A stretch of DNA of 64,000 bases from JBCBGF01 sp039820585 (lineage in GTDB: Bacteria; Pseudomonadota; Alphaproteobacteria; Rhodobacterales; Rhodobacteraceae): positions 30,796 to 94,795 of the forward strand of contig JBCBPV010000003.1 of the NCBI GenBank assembly GCA_039820585.1. The letters run 5' to 3'. The position numbers and the translations under genes were made by a program. Below, one piece after another: positions 26,971 to 35,575 of the stretch (the first letter of the stretch is position 1; the number at the start of each line of letters is the position of its first letter). The notes below the pieces were generated by a model. It was not told the DNA's origin. It ran no database searches and was given only the letters and a program-made list of their open reading frames with translations.

Positions 26971-28725
26971 CTAGCGCGCGAGGATGCTGCCCATCACGCC
27001 GGCCAGTTCCGCGCCCGGATCGCCCGCCATCTCGTCATGGCGCCAGCACACGTGGTGGTCGGGTCGCACCAAAATGCAGCCCGCATCCCCAATCTCCCGC
27101 GCCCGGGCCCAGTCGCCGGTGTGGTCGATGTATCTTTGGCGCGGCCCAATCACATGACACGCGATCTCAAGGCCCAGCTTTTCGCCCACCTCAGCCGCCG
27201 CCGCGCACCATGCGTCGCCACCGAGACCCGTCAACAGCGTGAACCGCCCATGCCCCGTCAGATCCAGCGTCGAATGCCGCCCCCCATCCGCATCGAACAC
27301 CCAGGCATGGGGGATCCGCGCGCCCGGCCACGTCGTCGGCTGGTAGTGCAGGTCACTGTCGCGCTCAAACGCAGGTTCCGCTTGCCCATCCGTCACTACC
27401 GCGTCGGACCGATAACGCTGGTTCATCTCCACCCCATGCGCATCGAACTCATACTTCTTGAACGCAATCGCCGCGTTCAAAGCCGCCCGCTGCGCTTCGG
27501 CCTCTGGCCCGGTCCCACAACGCGCATCCATGTTCGCTTTGATCTTTTCGTAATCCGTCCCGCCGGTCATCCCCAGCGCTTCGAATATCGGCCCGAACTC
27601 CCCAATCGACTGGTTCGCCCGCGTTACGATCTGCTTGGCGACCGGCGCCCGCTCCGCGTCATAACTCTCCAGCAAGGCCGCACCCGCCTGACCCTTCAAC
27701 ACACTCGCCAGCTTCCAGCACAGGTTGAACGCGTCCTGGATCGAGGTGTTCGACCCCAGCCCATTGGACGGCGGATGCCGATGTGCCGCATCCCCCATGA
27801 TAAACACGCGACCGCTCGACAGCTTTTCGGCATAGGCATCATTCACCGTCCAGGTATTGGCGCTCAGCAGTTCGATCTCCAACTCAGGATCCCCCACCAA
27901 CTGCCGCGCCACCTCAGTCGCCATCGCTGCGTCCACCTCAGGCGCGGGTTCGTTGATGTCATAGCCCCAGACGATCAACCACTCGTCCCAGGGCCGGATC
28001 ATCCGCACCAACCCCATGCCGATCCCGCCCACATCCGCGCCGGGCTGCATCACCCAGTACAGAACGGACGGACGGTGGGCGACGTATTTGCTTAAGTCAG
28101 CCTTGAACAGAATGTTCATCGACCCGCCGACACCCATCTTGCCCGCAATCGGCAGATCCTCATGCGCGGCGACCAATGAATTGCCCCCATCCGCGCCGAT
28201 CAGGTATTTCGAGCGGATGACCACCTCTTTCCCGGTCAATCGATCCAGACAGGTCGTCGTCACCCCATCCGCATCCTGTACATGGCTCTTATACTCCGTG
28301 CTCATCCGCGCCTGCGTCCCGCGCTTGCAGGCGGTCTTGAACAACAAGGGCTCCATAAACGTCTGCGGCAGGTCGTTCATGAAGGTCGGGCTGCTCATCA
28401 GATGCTCGGCCTTCGACAGCGGATGCGTGCCCCAGCTGTTCATGCGCCCGATTTCCTCGCCCGCCAAGCTCTCGCAAAAGATGTTCTCGCCCATCAACTC
28501 TTGCTCGGTCGCGAACAGATAAGCCTCATCCTCCACATCCCGGCCCAGATCGCGCAGCACCTCCATCGTGCGTTGGTTGGTGATATGCGCACGCGGCGTA
28601 TTGGCCAGCCAGCGGTAGCGGTTGATGACCATGTTCTCGACGCCATAGGTCGACAAAAGTGCGGCGGATGATGACCCCGCGGGGCCCGTCCCGATGATCA
28701 GGACGTCGGTGGTGATATCGACCAT
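26971..28725 (-). CDS. FAD-dependent aromatic monooxygenase (PheA/TfdB family)
   Basis: 584 residues. The FAD-binding GTGPAGSSSA motif is at about residues 12-21, YLIGADGG near 190 and GDAAHRHPPSNGLGSNTSIQ near 300-320, the flavin ribityl-contacting signature. The C-terminal thioredoxin-like domain of phenol and chlorophenol hydroxylases follows. Members hydroxylate phenols ortho to an existing hydroxyl using NADPH and oxygen. The gene is separated from the cyclase operon by 113 bases and has its own upstream gap. An intradiol dioxygenase at 43809 could process a catechol or hydroxyquinol product, but the two are in different transcription units. Confidence 0.9.
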   Translation of the reverse strand: MVDITTDVLIIGTGPAGSSSAALLSTYGVENMVINRYRWLANTPRAHITNQRTMEVLRDLGRDVEDEAYLFATEQELMGENIFCESLAGEEIGRMNSWGTHPLSKAEHLMSSPTFMNDLPQTFMEPLLFKTACKRGTQARMSTEYKSHVQDADGVTTTCLDRLTGKEVVIRSKYLIGADGGNSLVAAHEDLPIAGKMGVGGSMNILFKADLSKYVAHRPSVLYWVMQPGADVGGIGMGLVRMIRPWDEWLIVWGYDINEPAPEVDAAMATEVARQLVGDPELEIELLSANTWTVNDAYAEKLSSGRVFIMGDAAHRHPPSNGLGSNTSIQDAFNLCWKLASVLKGQAGAALLESYDAERAPVAKQIVTRANQSIGEFGPIFEALGMTGGTDYEKIKANMDARCGTGPEAEAQRAALNAAIAFKKYEFDAHGVEMNQRYRSDAVVTDGQAEPAFERDSDLHYQPTTWPGARIPHAWVFDADGGRHSTLDLTGHGRFTLLTGLGGDAWCAAAAEVGEKLGLEIACHVIGPRQRYIDHTGDWARAREIGDAGCILVRPDHHVCWRHDEMAGDPGAELAGVMGSILAR

Positions 28726-28919
28726 GTTGGTTCCTTAATGTCGTCAGGCCTGCACATGCCGCTCGGATACCGATTGCGATATCAACGGCCCACGCAGGCC
28801 GCTTTCGCGCCCGCGAGACTGGCATGTGGTTGCAGATCCTCTCTCCCTGCCCGCAGTATAAACAGACAGTTGGTGCGGGAATCCAGCGCTGTGTTGGGTT
28901 TTTGCGGACGCGCCCGCGC
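28726..28919. other. Gap upstream of the monooxygenase gene
   Basis: No gene is seen in this 194-base stretch between the racemase end and the monooxygenase start. It should hold the leftward promoter of the monooxygenase. A CGCAAT-containing stretch on the minus strand near 28770-28785 weakly resembles the IclR-type half site; I do not claim a site. Confidence 0.35.
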
Positions 28920-29654
28920 CTATCGCGGATCGTCAAGGTCGGTTGAAAACCGGCGCGGCAACAGGGCGGACTGAAACCAAAGCAGATGGGTATAGATCGA
29001 AAACACCGGCCGCCCGGTCGCGCGGCGGATGTCGGCGGCGTAGGGGACCATGTTGGTGCACTCCAAAAGGATCGCGCCCACGTCCGGGTGCTCGCCTATC
29101 AGCCGTTCCGCGGCGGCGATGTTGTCGGCGCGGGCCTGGGCAAAATCGATCCCACCCGCATCGCCAAGCACCGCTTGGGTGAAATGCGAAGTCGCGCCTG
29201 TGCCCGCAAAAGGTGTGCCCTGCGGGATAGCCGCAGCATCCAGATGCGCAGGCGTCAGCGTCTCCGACGAGATCGTCAGGATGCCCACGGTTTGCCCCGG
29301 CGGAAGCGCGCGCGCGATCATCGGCCATTGCAACAGGGATGACGCCGCCACCGGTACGCCCAGCGCCGCCGTCATCTCATCCTGAAACGGCACCAGAAAC
29401 CCGCAATTGGTGGCAATCCCGTCGCAGCCAAGATCCACCAGCTCGCGCCCCGCGGTCACGAACGCCTCCAGCAACGGCTCCGCATCGCCGCGCACCACGG
29501 TGTCGGGTGTGGCGTCGGTCACCACCTTGTACTGCACCGGAAACGGCCAGGTTCCCGCATTACCGATATCGCCGGGGATCCGCGGAAAACGGGTGTTCAG
29601 CATCAAGATGCCCAAGCCCGCCCCATAGACGGTCTTGCCACCCGGCGTGGTCAC
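28920..29654 (-). CDS. Asp/Glu/hydantoin racemase superfamily protein
   Basis: 244 residues. The two catalytic cysteines of the superfamily are present: Cys84 in ATNCGFL and Cys199 in LLECTNM, about 115 residues apart as expected. Relatives are aspartate and glutamate racemases, hydantoin racemase, maleate isomerase and arylmalonate decarboxylase; both cysteines present favours a racemase or isomerase. It starts at GTG, overlapping the GntR stop by 4 bases, so it is co-translated with the regulator and divergent from the DadA-like oxidase. Substrate not determined. Confidence 0.85.
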   Translation of the reverse strand: MTTPGGKTVYGAGLGILMLNTRFPRIPGDIGNAGTWPFPVQYKVVTDATPDTVVRGDAEPLLEAFVTAGRELVDLGCDGIATNCGFLVPFQDEMTAALGVPVAASSLLQWPMIARALPPGQTVGILTISSETLTPAHLDAAAIPQGTPFAGTGATSHFTQAVLGDAGGIDFAQARADNIAAAERLIGEHPDVGAILLECTNMVPYAADIRRATGRPVFSIYTHLLWFQSALLPRRFSTDLDDPR

Positions 29655-30352
29655 AGGGCGTCGTCCCGCGGCGCGTAAAGATCGGCAAAGGCCAGCCGCA
29701 CCGCTTCCGTGGCGTGGCGCGTGCGCACTTCGATATGGGTGCGCATCATGTCAGATGCCGCCACCGCATCGCCCGCGCGCACCCGTTCCAGGATCGCCCG
29801 ATGGCGTGCCGTGGTCGTCTCACCCGCCGCCTGCAACTGGCGCAGGTCCGCGGCGCGGACATATCGGATCTTGTCATAGATCGTGCGCAGCATGCTCACC
29901 AACTCCGGATTGCCCGATTGCGTGCACAAACCCAGATGAAATGCCTCATCCAGCGCCATCAGGCGCATCGCATCGGTGCAGGTGGCATATTCCTCGGCAC
30001 TGTCATCCAGCGTGCCATCCAGCACGCCCAACGCCGCTGGATCGGCGCGCAGGGCGGCCTGGCGCACGGCTTCGCACTCGATGGCGATCCGCGCCTCGTA
30101 CAGATGCATGATCCGCTCGGGCGATAGCGGCCGACAGAAAAAGCCGCGGCCTGCCTGCAATTCGATAAACCCCTCTGCCACCAACCGGTTAAGCGCCTCT
30201 CTTAATGGCGTGCGACTGGCGCCCAGGCGCCGCGACAGTTCAGACTCGTTGATCCGCTCCCCAGGCTTGAACTCGAACGTCGCAGCCATCTGGCGCAGCT
30301 GGGTGTAAAGCGTACTGACGGCATCGCTGAAATCGGGGGCCGTGGTGGTCAT
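29651..30352 (-). CDS. GntR family regulator with FCD effector domain
   Basis: 233 residues from the ATG at 30352. The N-terminal winged helix has GERINESELSRRLGASRTPLREALNRL, the GntR DNA-binding signature, followed by GFFCRPL in the wing. The all-helical FCD domain (about 85-225) includes the metal-binding region with YEARIAIE and a DEAFHLGL His. It is divergent from the DadA-like gene; a TGTATACA palindrome lies between them and is a likely operator. The racemase follows in the same transcript. An upstream in-frame ATG at 30376 is possible, but the chosen start has AAGGG about 11 bases ahead. Confidence 0.92.
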   Translation of the reverse strand: MTTTAPDFSDAVSTLYTQLRQMAATFEFKPGERINESELSRRLGASRTPLREALNRLVAEGFIELQAGRGFFCRPLSPERIMHLYEARIAIECEAVRQAALRADPAALGVLDGTLDDSAEEYATCTDAMRLMALDEAFHLGLCTQSGNPELVSMLRTIYDKIRYVRAADLRQLQAAGETTTARHRAILERVRAGDAVAASDMMRTHIEVRTRHATEAVRLAFADLYAPRDDAL

Positions 30353-30424
30353 GGAAGGTCTGCCCTTTCTGATCATGCACAGTCTACCGCAGGACTTGTG
30401 CGGGGGGCAACGCTGTGTAAGGCT

Positions 30425-30434
30425 TTGTATACAG
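30425..30434. promoter_or_regulatory. Candidate GntR operator TTGTATACAG
   Basis: A perfect 8-bp palindrome TGTATACA at 30426-30433 lies midway between the divergent GntR regulator (30352) and DadA-like gene. FCD-type GntR proteins commonly bind short palindromes of this type (T-G-T-n-n-n-A-C-A spacing). Only one copy is seen nearby. Confidence 0.55.
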
Positions 30435-30491
30435 CCGGGTGGGTGCGGACCCGGCGTATGGGTCACACATCCAGGACACGGGGGCACGGGG

Positions 30492-31733
30492 ATTACGCAA
30501 AAAGTCGTCATAGCAGGCGCTGGCATCGTCGGCGTGTCCACGGGGATCTGGCTGCGCCGGTTCTCGGACGCGGACGTCACGATCATCGACCGCCTGCCAC
30601 CCGGCGAAGGCACGTCCCACGGCAACGCCGGCGTCATCGCAGCCTGTTCCATTGCGCCAGTGACGGCCCCCGGCCTGATCGGCAAGGCGCCCAAGATGCT
30701 GATGAACCCCGACTTCCCGCTGTTCATGCGCTGGGGCTATTTCCCCAAGCTGCTGCCCTGGTTGATGAAATACCTCGCCAACGCCAATGACAGCGACACG
30801 CGCCGGATCGCCAAGGGACTGACCACCATCGTCGGCGACAGCGTGGATCAGCACAAAGCCCTGGTGGCCGAGACCGCCGCCGCCGATTGGGTCACTGACT
30901 GCGACTATTCCTTCGCCTATGCCACCCGTGCGGCGTTTGAAGGCGACGCCTACACCTGGGCGCTCCGCCGAGAGGCGGGGTTCGATCCGGTGGTGCGCGA
31001 AGGCGCGGCCGTCCGCGAGTTCGAACCAAACCTCTCCGCTGATATCGGCTGCCTCGCCACGATGACCGACCACGGCTTCATCCGCGACCCTGGCGGCTAT
31101 GTCAAAGCGCTGGCCTCCGTGTTTGAGGGGCTCGGCGGCACCATCCGCCAGTCCGAAATCAAGGATTTTGAAACCACCGATGGCCAAGTGACGGCAACCC
31201 TCACCGCCGACGGCCCCGTTCCCTGCGACCGCGTGATCCTCGCCACAGGCGTCTGGTCCAAACCGCTGATGAAAAAGCTTGGCCTCACCATCCCGATCGA
31301 GACCGAGCGCGGTTATCATATCGTTTTCGAAGACGCCGACGGCGGCCCAAACCATCCGATCATGGTCGCCAGCGGCAAGTTTGTCGCCACGCCCATGGCC
31401 GCAGGCCTGCGCTGCGCCGGCGTGGTCGAGTTCGGCGGCCTCGACGCGGGCCCCAATGCCGACGCCCTCAGCCTTCTGCGCAAGCACACAAAAGCCGCCT
31501 TCCCGAACCTCACCCATGGCGCGGAAATCGAATGGCTCGGCCACCGCCCGGCGCCATCCGACAGCCTGCCGCTCATCGGTGAGGTGCGCAATACCGGCAT
31601 CTTCACCGCCTTCGGCCACCACCACATCGGATTGACCGGCGGCCCAAAGACCGGAAGGATGGTGGCGGGACTTGTCGCGGACCAGCCGGTCAACACCGAC
31701 CTTCAGGCCTTCAGCCCCATGCGCTTTGCCTGA
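30492..31733 (+). CDS. DadA-like FAD-dependent amino acid dehydrogenase
   Basis: 413 residues counted from an ATT at 30492. The ADP-binding motif KVVIAGAGIVGVSTGIWL begins two codons later. Further DadA features are GTSHGNAGVIAACSIAP and the C-terminal GHHHIGLTGGPKTGRMVAGL. The family oxidises D-amino acids or related amines, passing electrons to the membrane chain. No ATG, GTG or TTG lies close to the domain start. Upstream in-frame starts are TTG 30396, ATG 30375 and GTG 30342, but all would place the candidate operator inside the coding region. The true start is unresolved. It is divergent from GntR/racemase and leads into the TRAP genes. Confidence 0.85.
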   Translation: MTQKVVIAGAGIVGVSTGIWLRRFSDADVTIIDRLPPGEGTSHGNAGVIAACSIAPVTAPGLIGKAPKMLMNPDFPLFMRWGYFPKLLPWLMKYLANANDSDTRRIAKGLTTIVGDSVDQHKALVAETAAADWVTDCDYSFAYATRAAFEGDAYTWALRREAGFDPVVREGAAVREFEPNLSADIGCLATMTDHGFIRDPGGYVKALASVFEGLGGTIRQSEIKDFETTDGQVTATLTADGPVPCDRVILATGVWSKPLMKKLGLTIPIETERGYHIVFEDADGGPNHPIMVASGKFVATPMAAGLRCAGVVEFGGLDAGPNADALSLLRKHTKAAFPNLTHGAEIEWLGHRPAPSDSLPLIGEVRNTGIFTAFGHHHIGLTGGPKTGRMVAGLVADQPVNTDLQAFSPMRFA

Positions 31734-31774
31734 TACCCGCAACCAAAAACAAAACGACCAACAAGGAGAGACCC

Positions 31775-32755
31775 ATGAAAACACTCACAACAACCCTCGC
31801 CGCCGTGGCGACCACAGCGCTTGTCGCCCTGCCAGTTGCCGCGCAGGAAAAATGGGACCTGCCGATGGCCTATTCGGGGTCCAACTTCCACTCCGTCACC
31901 GGGGCCGAGTTCGCCGAATGCGTGACCACCGGCACCGGCGGCGCGATTGAGATCACGACCCATCCCTCAGGCTCGCTCTTCGCGGGCGCCGACATCAAGC
32001 GCGCGGTCCAGACCGGTCAGGTGCCCATCGGTGAGCGCCTCCTGTCGGGCCACCAGAACGAAAGCGCGATCTTCGGCTGGGATTCGGTGCCGTTCCTCGT
32101 GTCCTCCTTCGACGAGCACGAGAAACTCTATGAAGTCGCCAAACCGCATCTGGAAGAGCTGCTGGCAGAGCAGAACATGACGATGCTCTATTCCGTGCCG
32201 TGGCCACCACAGGGCCTTTACTTCAACAAGGAAGTCACCTCGGTGTCCGACATGGAAGGCATCAAGTTCCGCTCCTACAACAACGCCACAGCGCGACTGG
32301 CCGAACTGACCGGCATGCTCCCGGTTCAGATCGAAGCCGCTGAAATCAGCCAGGCCTTCGCCACCGGTGTGGCCGAATCCATGGTGTCGTCGGGTGCCAC
32401 CGGCTACGACCGCAAGGTCTGGGAAAGCCTCAGCCACTTCTACTCGGTCGATGCCTGGCTCCCGCGCAATTACATGTTGATTAACAACGACGTGTGGGCC
32501 GATGTGGATGAGGCCAACAAGAACGTCATCAACGCCTGTGCCGGCATGGCCGAATACGCGGGCACCTGGCGCGCCAAGGAATACACCGGCTTCACGCTGG
32601 CGGGCCTGGCCGCAGGTGGCATGACAGTGGAACCCGCAGGCGACACGCTGATGGGCGAGTTGAAGGCCATTGGTGAGACGATGACCGCCGAATGGCTGGA
32701 AGCCGCGGGCGAGACCGGCCAAGCCATCGTCGACGCCTACAACGCCGCGCAATAA
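31775..32755 (+). CDS. dctP: TRAP transporter periplasmic receptor DctP
   Basis: 326 residues. The signal peptide has a hydrophobic core and cleavage at A-A-Q near residue 24. The mature domain begins WDLPMAYSGSNFHSV and contains the IKFRSYNNAT region with the conserved Arg that binds ligand carboxylates in DctP proteins. AAGGAGAG precedes the ATG. It follows the DadA-like gene by 41 bases, so the ligand is likely a carboxylate or amino acid that the oxidase metabolises (inference). A strong hairpin at 32763-32791 separates it from the permease genes. Confidence 0.92.
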   Translation: MKTLTTTLAAVATTALVALPVAAQEKWDLPMAYSGSNFHSVTGAEFAECVTTGTGGAIEITTHPSGSLFAGADIKRAVQTGQVPIGERLLSGHQNESAIFGWDSVPFLVSSFDEHEKLYEVAKPHLEELLAEQNMTMLYSVPWPPQGLYFNKEVTSVSDMEGIKFRSYNNATARLAELTGMLPVQIEAAEISQAFATGVAESMVSSGATGYDRKVWESLSHFYSVDAWLPRNYMLINNDVWADVDEANKNVINACAGMAEYAGTWRAKEYTGFTLAGLAAGGMTVEPAGDTLMGELKAIGETMTAEWLEAAGETGQAIVDAYNAAQ

Positions 32756-32762
32756 GTGTTCC

Positions 32763-32791
32763 GCCCGGGCCCGCCAATGCCGGGCCCGGGC
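32763..32791 (+). terminator. 11-bp hairpin after the first dctP
   Basis: GCCCGGGCCCG at 32763-32773 pairs perfectly with CGGGCCCGGGC at 32781-32791 around a 7-base loop. It sits in the 60-base gap between dctP and dctQ. No T-run follows, so it more likely protects the dctP message or attenuates read-through than terminates fully. Confidence 0.6.
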
Positions 32792-32815
32792 ATCCCCCAA
32801 ACGGCGGAGCCCCCC

Positions 32816-33352
32816 ATGACCCCGATCCTACGCGGTATCCGCCGCGTCCTTGATTTCATATATCTCGCCTCTGGCATCCTGGCCGCCCTATGCCTGATCG
32901 CCATCCTTCTACTCATCGTCGCGCAAATGATCGCCCGCTGGACGGGGGAGATCTTTCCCGGCGCCGCCAACTACGCAGGCTACGCCATGGCCGCCGCCAG
33001 CTTCTTCGCCTTCGCCAATGCGCTGAACCGCGGCTCGCACATCCGGGTCTCCCTGGTCCTGAACGCCGTTCCCCAGCGTTTCAAACGCTTTATGGAGATC
33101 TGGTGCTTCACCATCGCCGCCGCCGTGATGTGGTACTTCACCTATTACGCCTACTGGTTCGCGTTCTGGTCGTGGAAGTTTAACGAGGTCAGCCAGGCCC
33201 AGGACGCCACCCCCCTCTGGATTCCACAATCGGTCATGGTCATCGGCGGCGGTATCCTGGCCATCGCGCTAACCGACCACCTGATCCACGTCATCTTCCG
33301 CGGCGACCATCGCATCAAACGCGATCTCGTCGACCAAAGCTTCGCGGAGTAA
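32816..33352 (+). CDS. dctQ: TRAP transporter small permease DctQ
   Basis: 178 residues from ATG 32816, preceded by GGAG. Four hydrophobic segments (about 22-43, 55-75, 98-118 and 143-163) give the usual DctQ topology. W-T-G-E-I near residue 42 and ALNRGSHIRVSL near 68-79 are characteristic. It forms the complex with DctM to import the DctP ligand. It lies 6 bases before dctM and is co-transcribed. Confidence 0.9.
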   Translation: MTPILRGIRRVLDFIYLASGILAALCLIAILLLIVAQMIARWTGEIFPGAANYAGYAMAAASFFAFANALNRGSHIRVSLVLNAVPQRFKRFMEIWCFTIAAAVMWYFTYYAYWFAFWSWKFNEVSQAQDATPLWIPQSVMVIGGGILAIALTDHLIHVIFRGDHRIKRDLVDQSFAE

Positions 33353-33358
33353 GGCGCC

Positions 33359-34666
33359 ATGGACGAGCTATACGCCATCATCCTGTTCCTCTTCGTCCTG
33401 TTCCTTCTGCTCGGTTCCGGCGTCTGGGTCGGCCTCGCCTTGATGGGCGTGGCCTGGGTCGGGATGGAGCTGTTCACCTCGCGCCCGGTGGGCGACACGA
33501 TGATCACAACGGTCTGGGCCTCGTCGTCCAGCTGGACGCTCACCGCCCTGCCACTGTTCATCTGGATGGGCGAAATCCTGTTCCGAACCCGGCTGAGCGA
33601 AGACATGTTCCGCGGCCTCTCCCCGTGGCTTGCCCGCCTTCCGGGTGGCCTTGTCCACACCAATATCGTCGGCTGTACCGTCTTCGCTGCCGTCTCCGGC
33701 TCCTCCGCCGCAACGCTCACCACGGTGGGCAAGATGTCGATCCCCGAGTTGCGCGCCCGCGACTACCCCGAACGCATCGTGATCGGCACGCTCGCCGGTG
33801 CCGCCACCCTCGGCCTGATGATCCCGCCGTCCCTCGCCCTTATCGTCTACGGCGTCACCGTCAATGAAAGCATCACGCAGCTGTTCTTCGCGGGCGTCTT
33901 CCCGGGCCTCTGCCTCGCCCTGATGTTCATGGGCTACGTCGCCGTCTACTCCCGCCTCTCGGGCAGCTGGAACCCAAAACAAGAAACCGGCATGCCCTTC
34001 GCCGAAAAGCTGAAAAACTCCCGCTTCCTGATCCCGGTCCTGTGCCTGATCTTCGTCGTCATCGGCTCGATGTACGCAGGCTACGCCACCGCGACCGAAG
34101 CCGCCGCCATCGGCGTGATCGGCGCGCTTGTGCTGGCCGCCAGCCAGGGCTCGCTCAACTGGAGCACGTTCACCGAAAGCCTCATGGGCGCCACCCGCAC
34201 CTCGGCCATGATCGCCCTGATCCTCGCCGGGGCCGCGTTCCTGAAACTCGCCATGGGCTTCACCGGCCTGCCACGCGCGCTGGCCGACGGCATCGCCACG
34301 ATGGAGCTGTCGCGGTTCGAGTTGCTGATGATCCTGATGGTCTTCTACATCATCCTCGGTATGTTCCTCGACGGGATCTCCTCGGTCGTCCTGACAATGG
34401 CCGTGGTGGAGCCGATGGTGCGCGAGGCCGGCATCGACCTGATCTGGTTCGGCATTTTCGTTGTGGTCGTCGTCGAGATGGCGCAGATCACGCCGCCCAT
34501 CGGCTTCAACCTCTTTGTCCTCCAAGGCATGACCGAGCACGAGATGGGCTATATCACCCGCGCCGCCTTCCCGATGTTCCTGATCATGGTGCTGATGTGC
34601 TTTGTCCTGATCTGGTTCCCCGATATCGCGATGTGGCTGCCCGAAACGATGCGGCAGGCCCCCTGA
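33359..34666 (+). CDS. dctM: TRAP transporter large permease DctM
   Basis: 435 residues with about 12 hydrophobic segments. DctM features are AAVSGSSAATLTTVGKMSIPEL, GTLAGAATLGLMIPPS in the first half and the matching ITPPIGFNLFVLQG in the second. It is the sodium-driven transport subunit. It ends 3 bases before a GTG-started BASS-like carrier gene, which appears to be in the same transcript. Confidence 0.93.
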   Translation: MDELYAIILFLFVLFLLLGSGVWVGLALMGVAWVGMELFTSRPVGDTMITTVWASSSSWTLTALPLFIWMGEILFRTRLSEDMFRGLSPWLARLPGGLVHTNIVGCTVFAAVSGSSAATLTTVGKMSIPELRARDYPERIVIGTLAGAATLGLMIPPSLALIVYGVTVNESITQLFFAGVFPGLCLALMFMGYVAVYSRLSGSWNPKQETGMPFAEKLKNSRFLIPVLCLIFVVIGSMYAGYATATEAAAIGVIGALVLAASQGSLNWSTFTESLMGATRTSAMIALILAGAAFLKLAMGFTGLPRALADGIATMELSRFELLMILMVFYIILGMFLDGISSVVLTMAVVEPMVREAGIDLIWFGIFVVVVVEMAQITPPIGFNLFVLQGMTEHEMGYITRAAFPMFLIMVLMCFVLIWFPDIAMWLPETMRQAP

Positions 34667-34669
34667 CGC

Positions 34670-35572
34670 GTGACCGCCGCGCTCATCTGGCTGGGGCAGC
34701 GGGGCAGGGCCTGCCTGATCGCCGGGCTCGTGGCGGGCCTCGCCCTGCCGGACGTGGCGCAGGCGCTGCGCCCCTGGATCGGTCCACTGATCGCGCTCCT
34801 CCTGGTCGTCACCGGCATCCGCGTCGGCGCAAAGGCGGCCTTCGGCAACCTCGGTGATCTGCGCCCAACCCTGACACGCATCGCCCTGTTCCAGATGGCG
34901 CTGCCACTTGCCGCCCTCGGCCTCTTCGCCACCACCGGCCTTCTGACCCTGCCACTCGCGCTTGCCGTCGCCCTGATGCTCGCGGCCCCGTCCGTGACCG
35001 GGGCGCCGAACTTCGCCATCATGGTCGGCCACGACCCCGCCCCGGGTATGCGCATCCTGGTGCTGGGCACGGCGCTCTTCCCGCTCACCGCGCTTCCCGT
35101 TCTGATCGTCCTCAACCCCGGCGGGGCAGGGGCGCTTGGCGCGCTCAACCTGTCGCTGGGTCTGCTTCTGGCCATCCTCGCCTCGGTGGGCACAGGCTTT
35201 GCGATCCGCCGCCTCCGCCCCACGCTTGGCTCGGCTCAGGCCACCCTCGACGGCATCGCCGCCCTCCTGCTCGCCATCGTCGTCGTGGGCTTGATGAGCG
35301 CAATTGGCCCCCTCCTGCGCACCGATCCGGGGACACTCGCCCTGTGGCTCGCCGCAGCGTTTGCCGTCAACTTTGGCCTCGTCCTCGCAACGCTCTTGGC
35401 CACGCGCAGCAAAGACATCGCCACCGCGATCTACGCGGGCAATCGCAACATCGCGCTGTTCCTGATCGTCCTGCCAGAAAGTGTGGCCGCGCCCCTGATG
35501 ATCTTCATCGGCTGCTACCAGATACCGATGTATCTCACACCCGTCTTGCTCGCCCGCCTGCGCCCCGGCTAG
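34670..35572 (+). CDS. BASS-like (bile acid:sodium symporter superfamily) carrier
   Basis: 300 residues starting at GTG 34670. Nine to ten hydrophobic segments are visible. APSVTGAPNFAIMVGHDP and the C-terminal YAGNRNIALFLIVLPE fit the crossover region of SBF/BASS proteins, which transport organic anions with sodium. It directly follows dctM, giving one operon two unrelated transport systems. It could export a product or act as a second route for the same anion. The family call is moderately secure; the substrate is unknown. It converges on matB with a 3-base gap. Confidence 0.75.
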   Translation: MTAALIWLGQRGRACLIAGLVAGLALPDVAQALRPWIGPLIALLLVVTGIRVGAKAAFGNLGDLRPTLTRIALFQMALPLAALGLFATTGLLTLPLALAVALMLAAPSVTGAPNFAIMVGHDPAPGMRILVLGTALFPLTALPVLIVLNPGGAGALGALNLSLGLLLAILASVGTGFAIRRLRPTLGSAQATLDGIAALLLAIVVVGLMSAIGPLLRTDPGTLALWLAAAFAVNFGLVLATLLATRSKDIATAIYAGNRNIALFLIVLPESVAAPLMIFIGCYQIPMYLTPVLLARLRPG

Positions 35573-35575
35573 GCC

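Noticed and set aside
33368..35032. A 554-codon open frame on the minus strand opposite dctM and the BASS-like gene
   Set aside because: Composition is His/Glu/Gly/Asp-rich with no domain; it is an antisense shadow of high-GC genes on the plus strand that have clear TRAP motifs.
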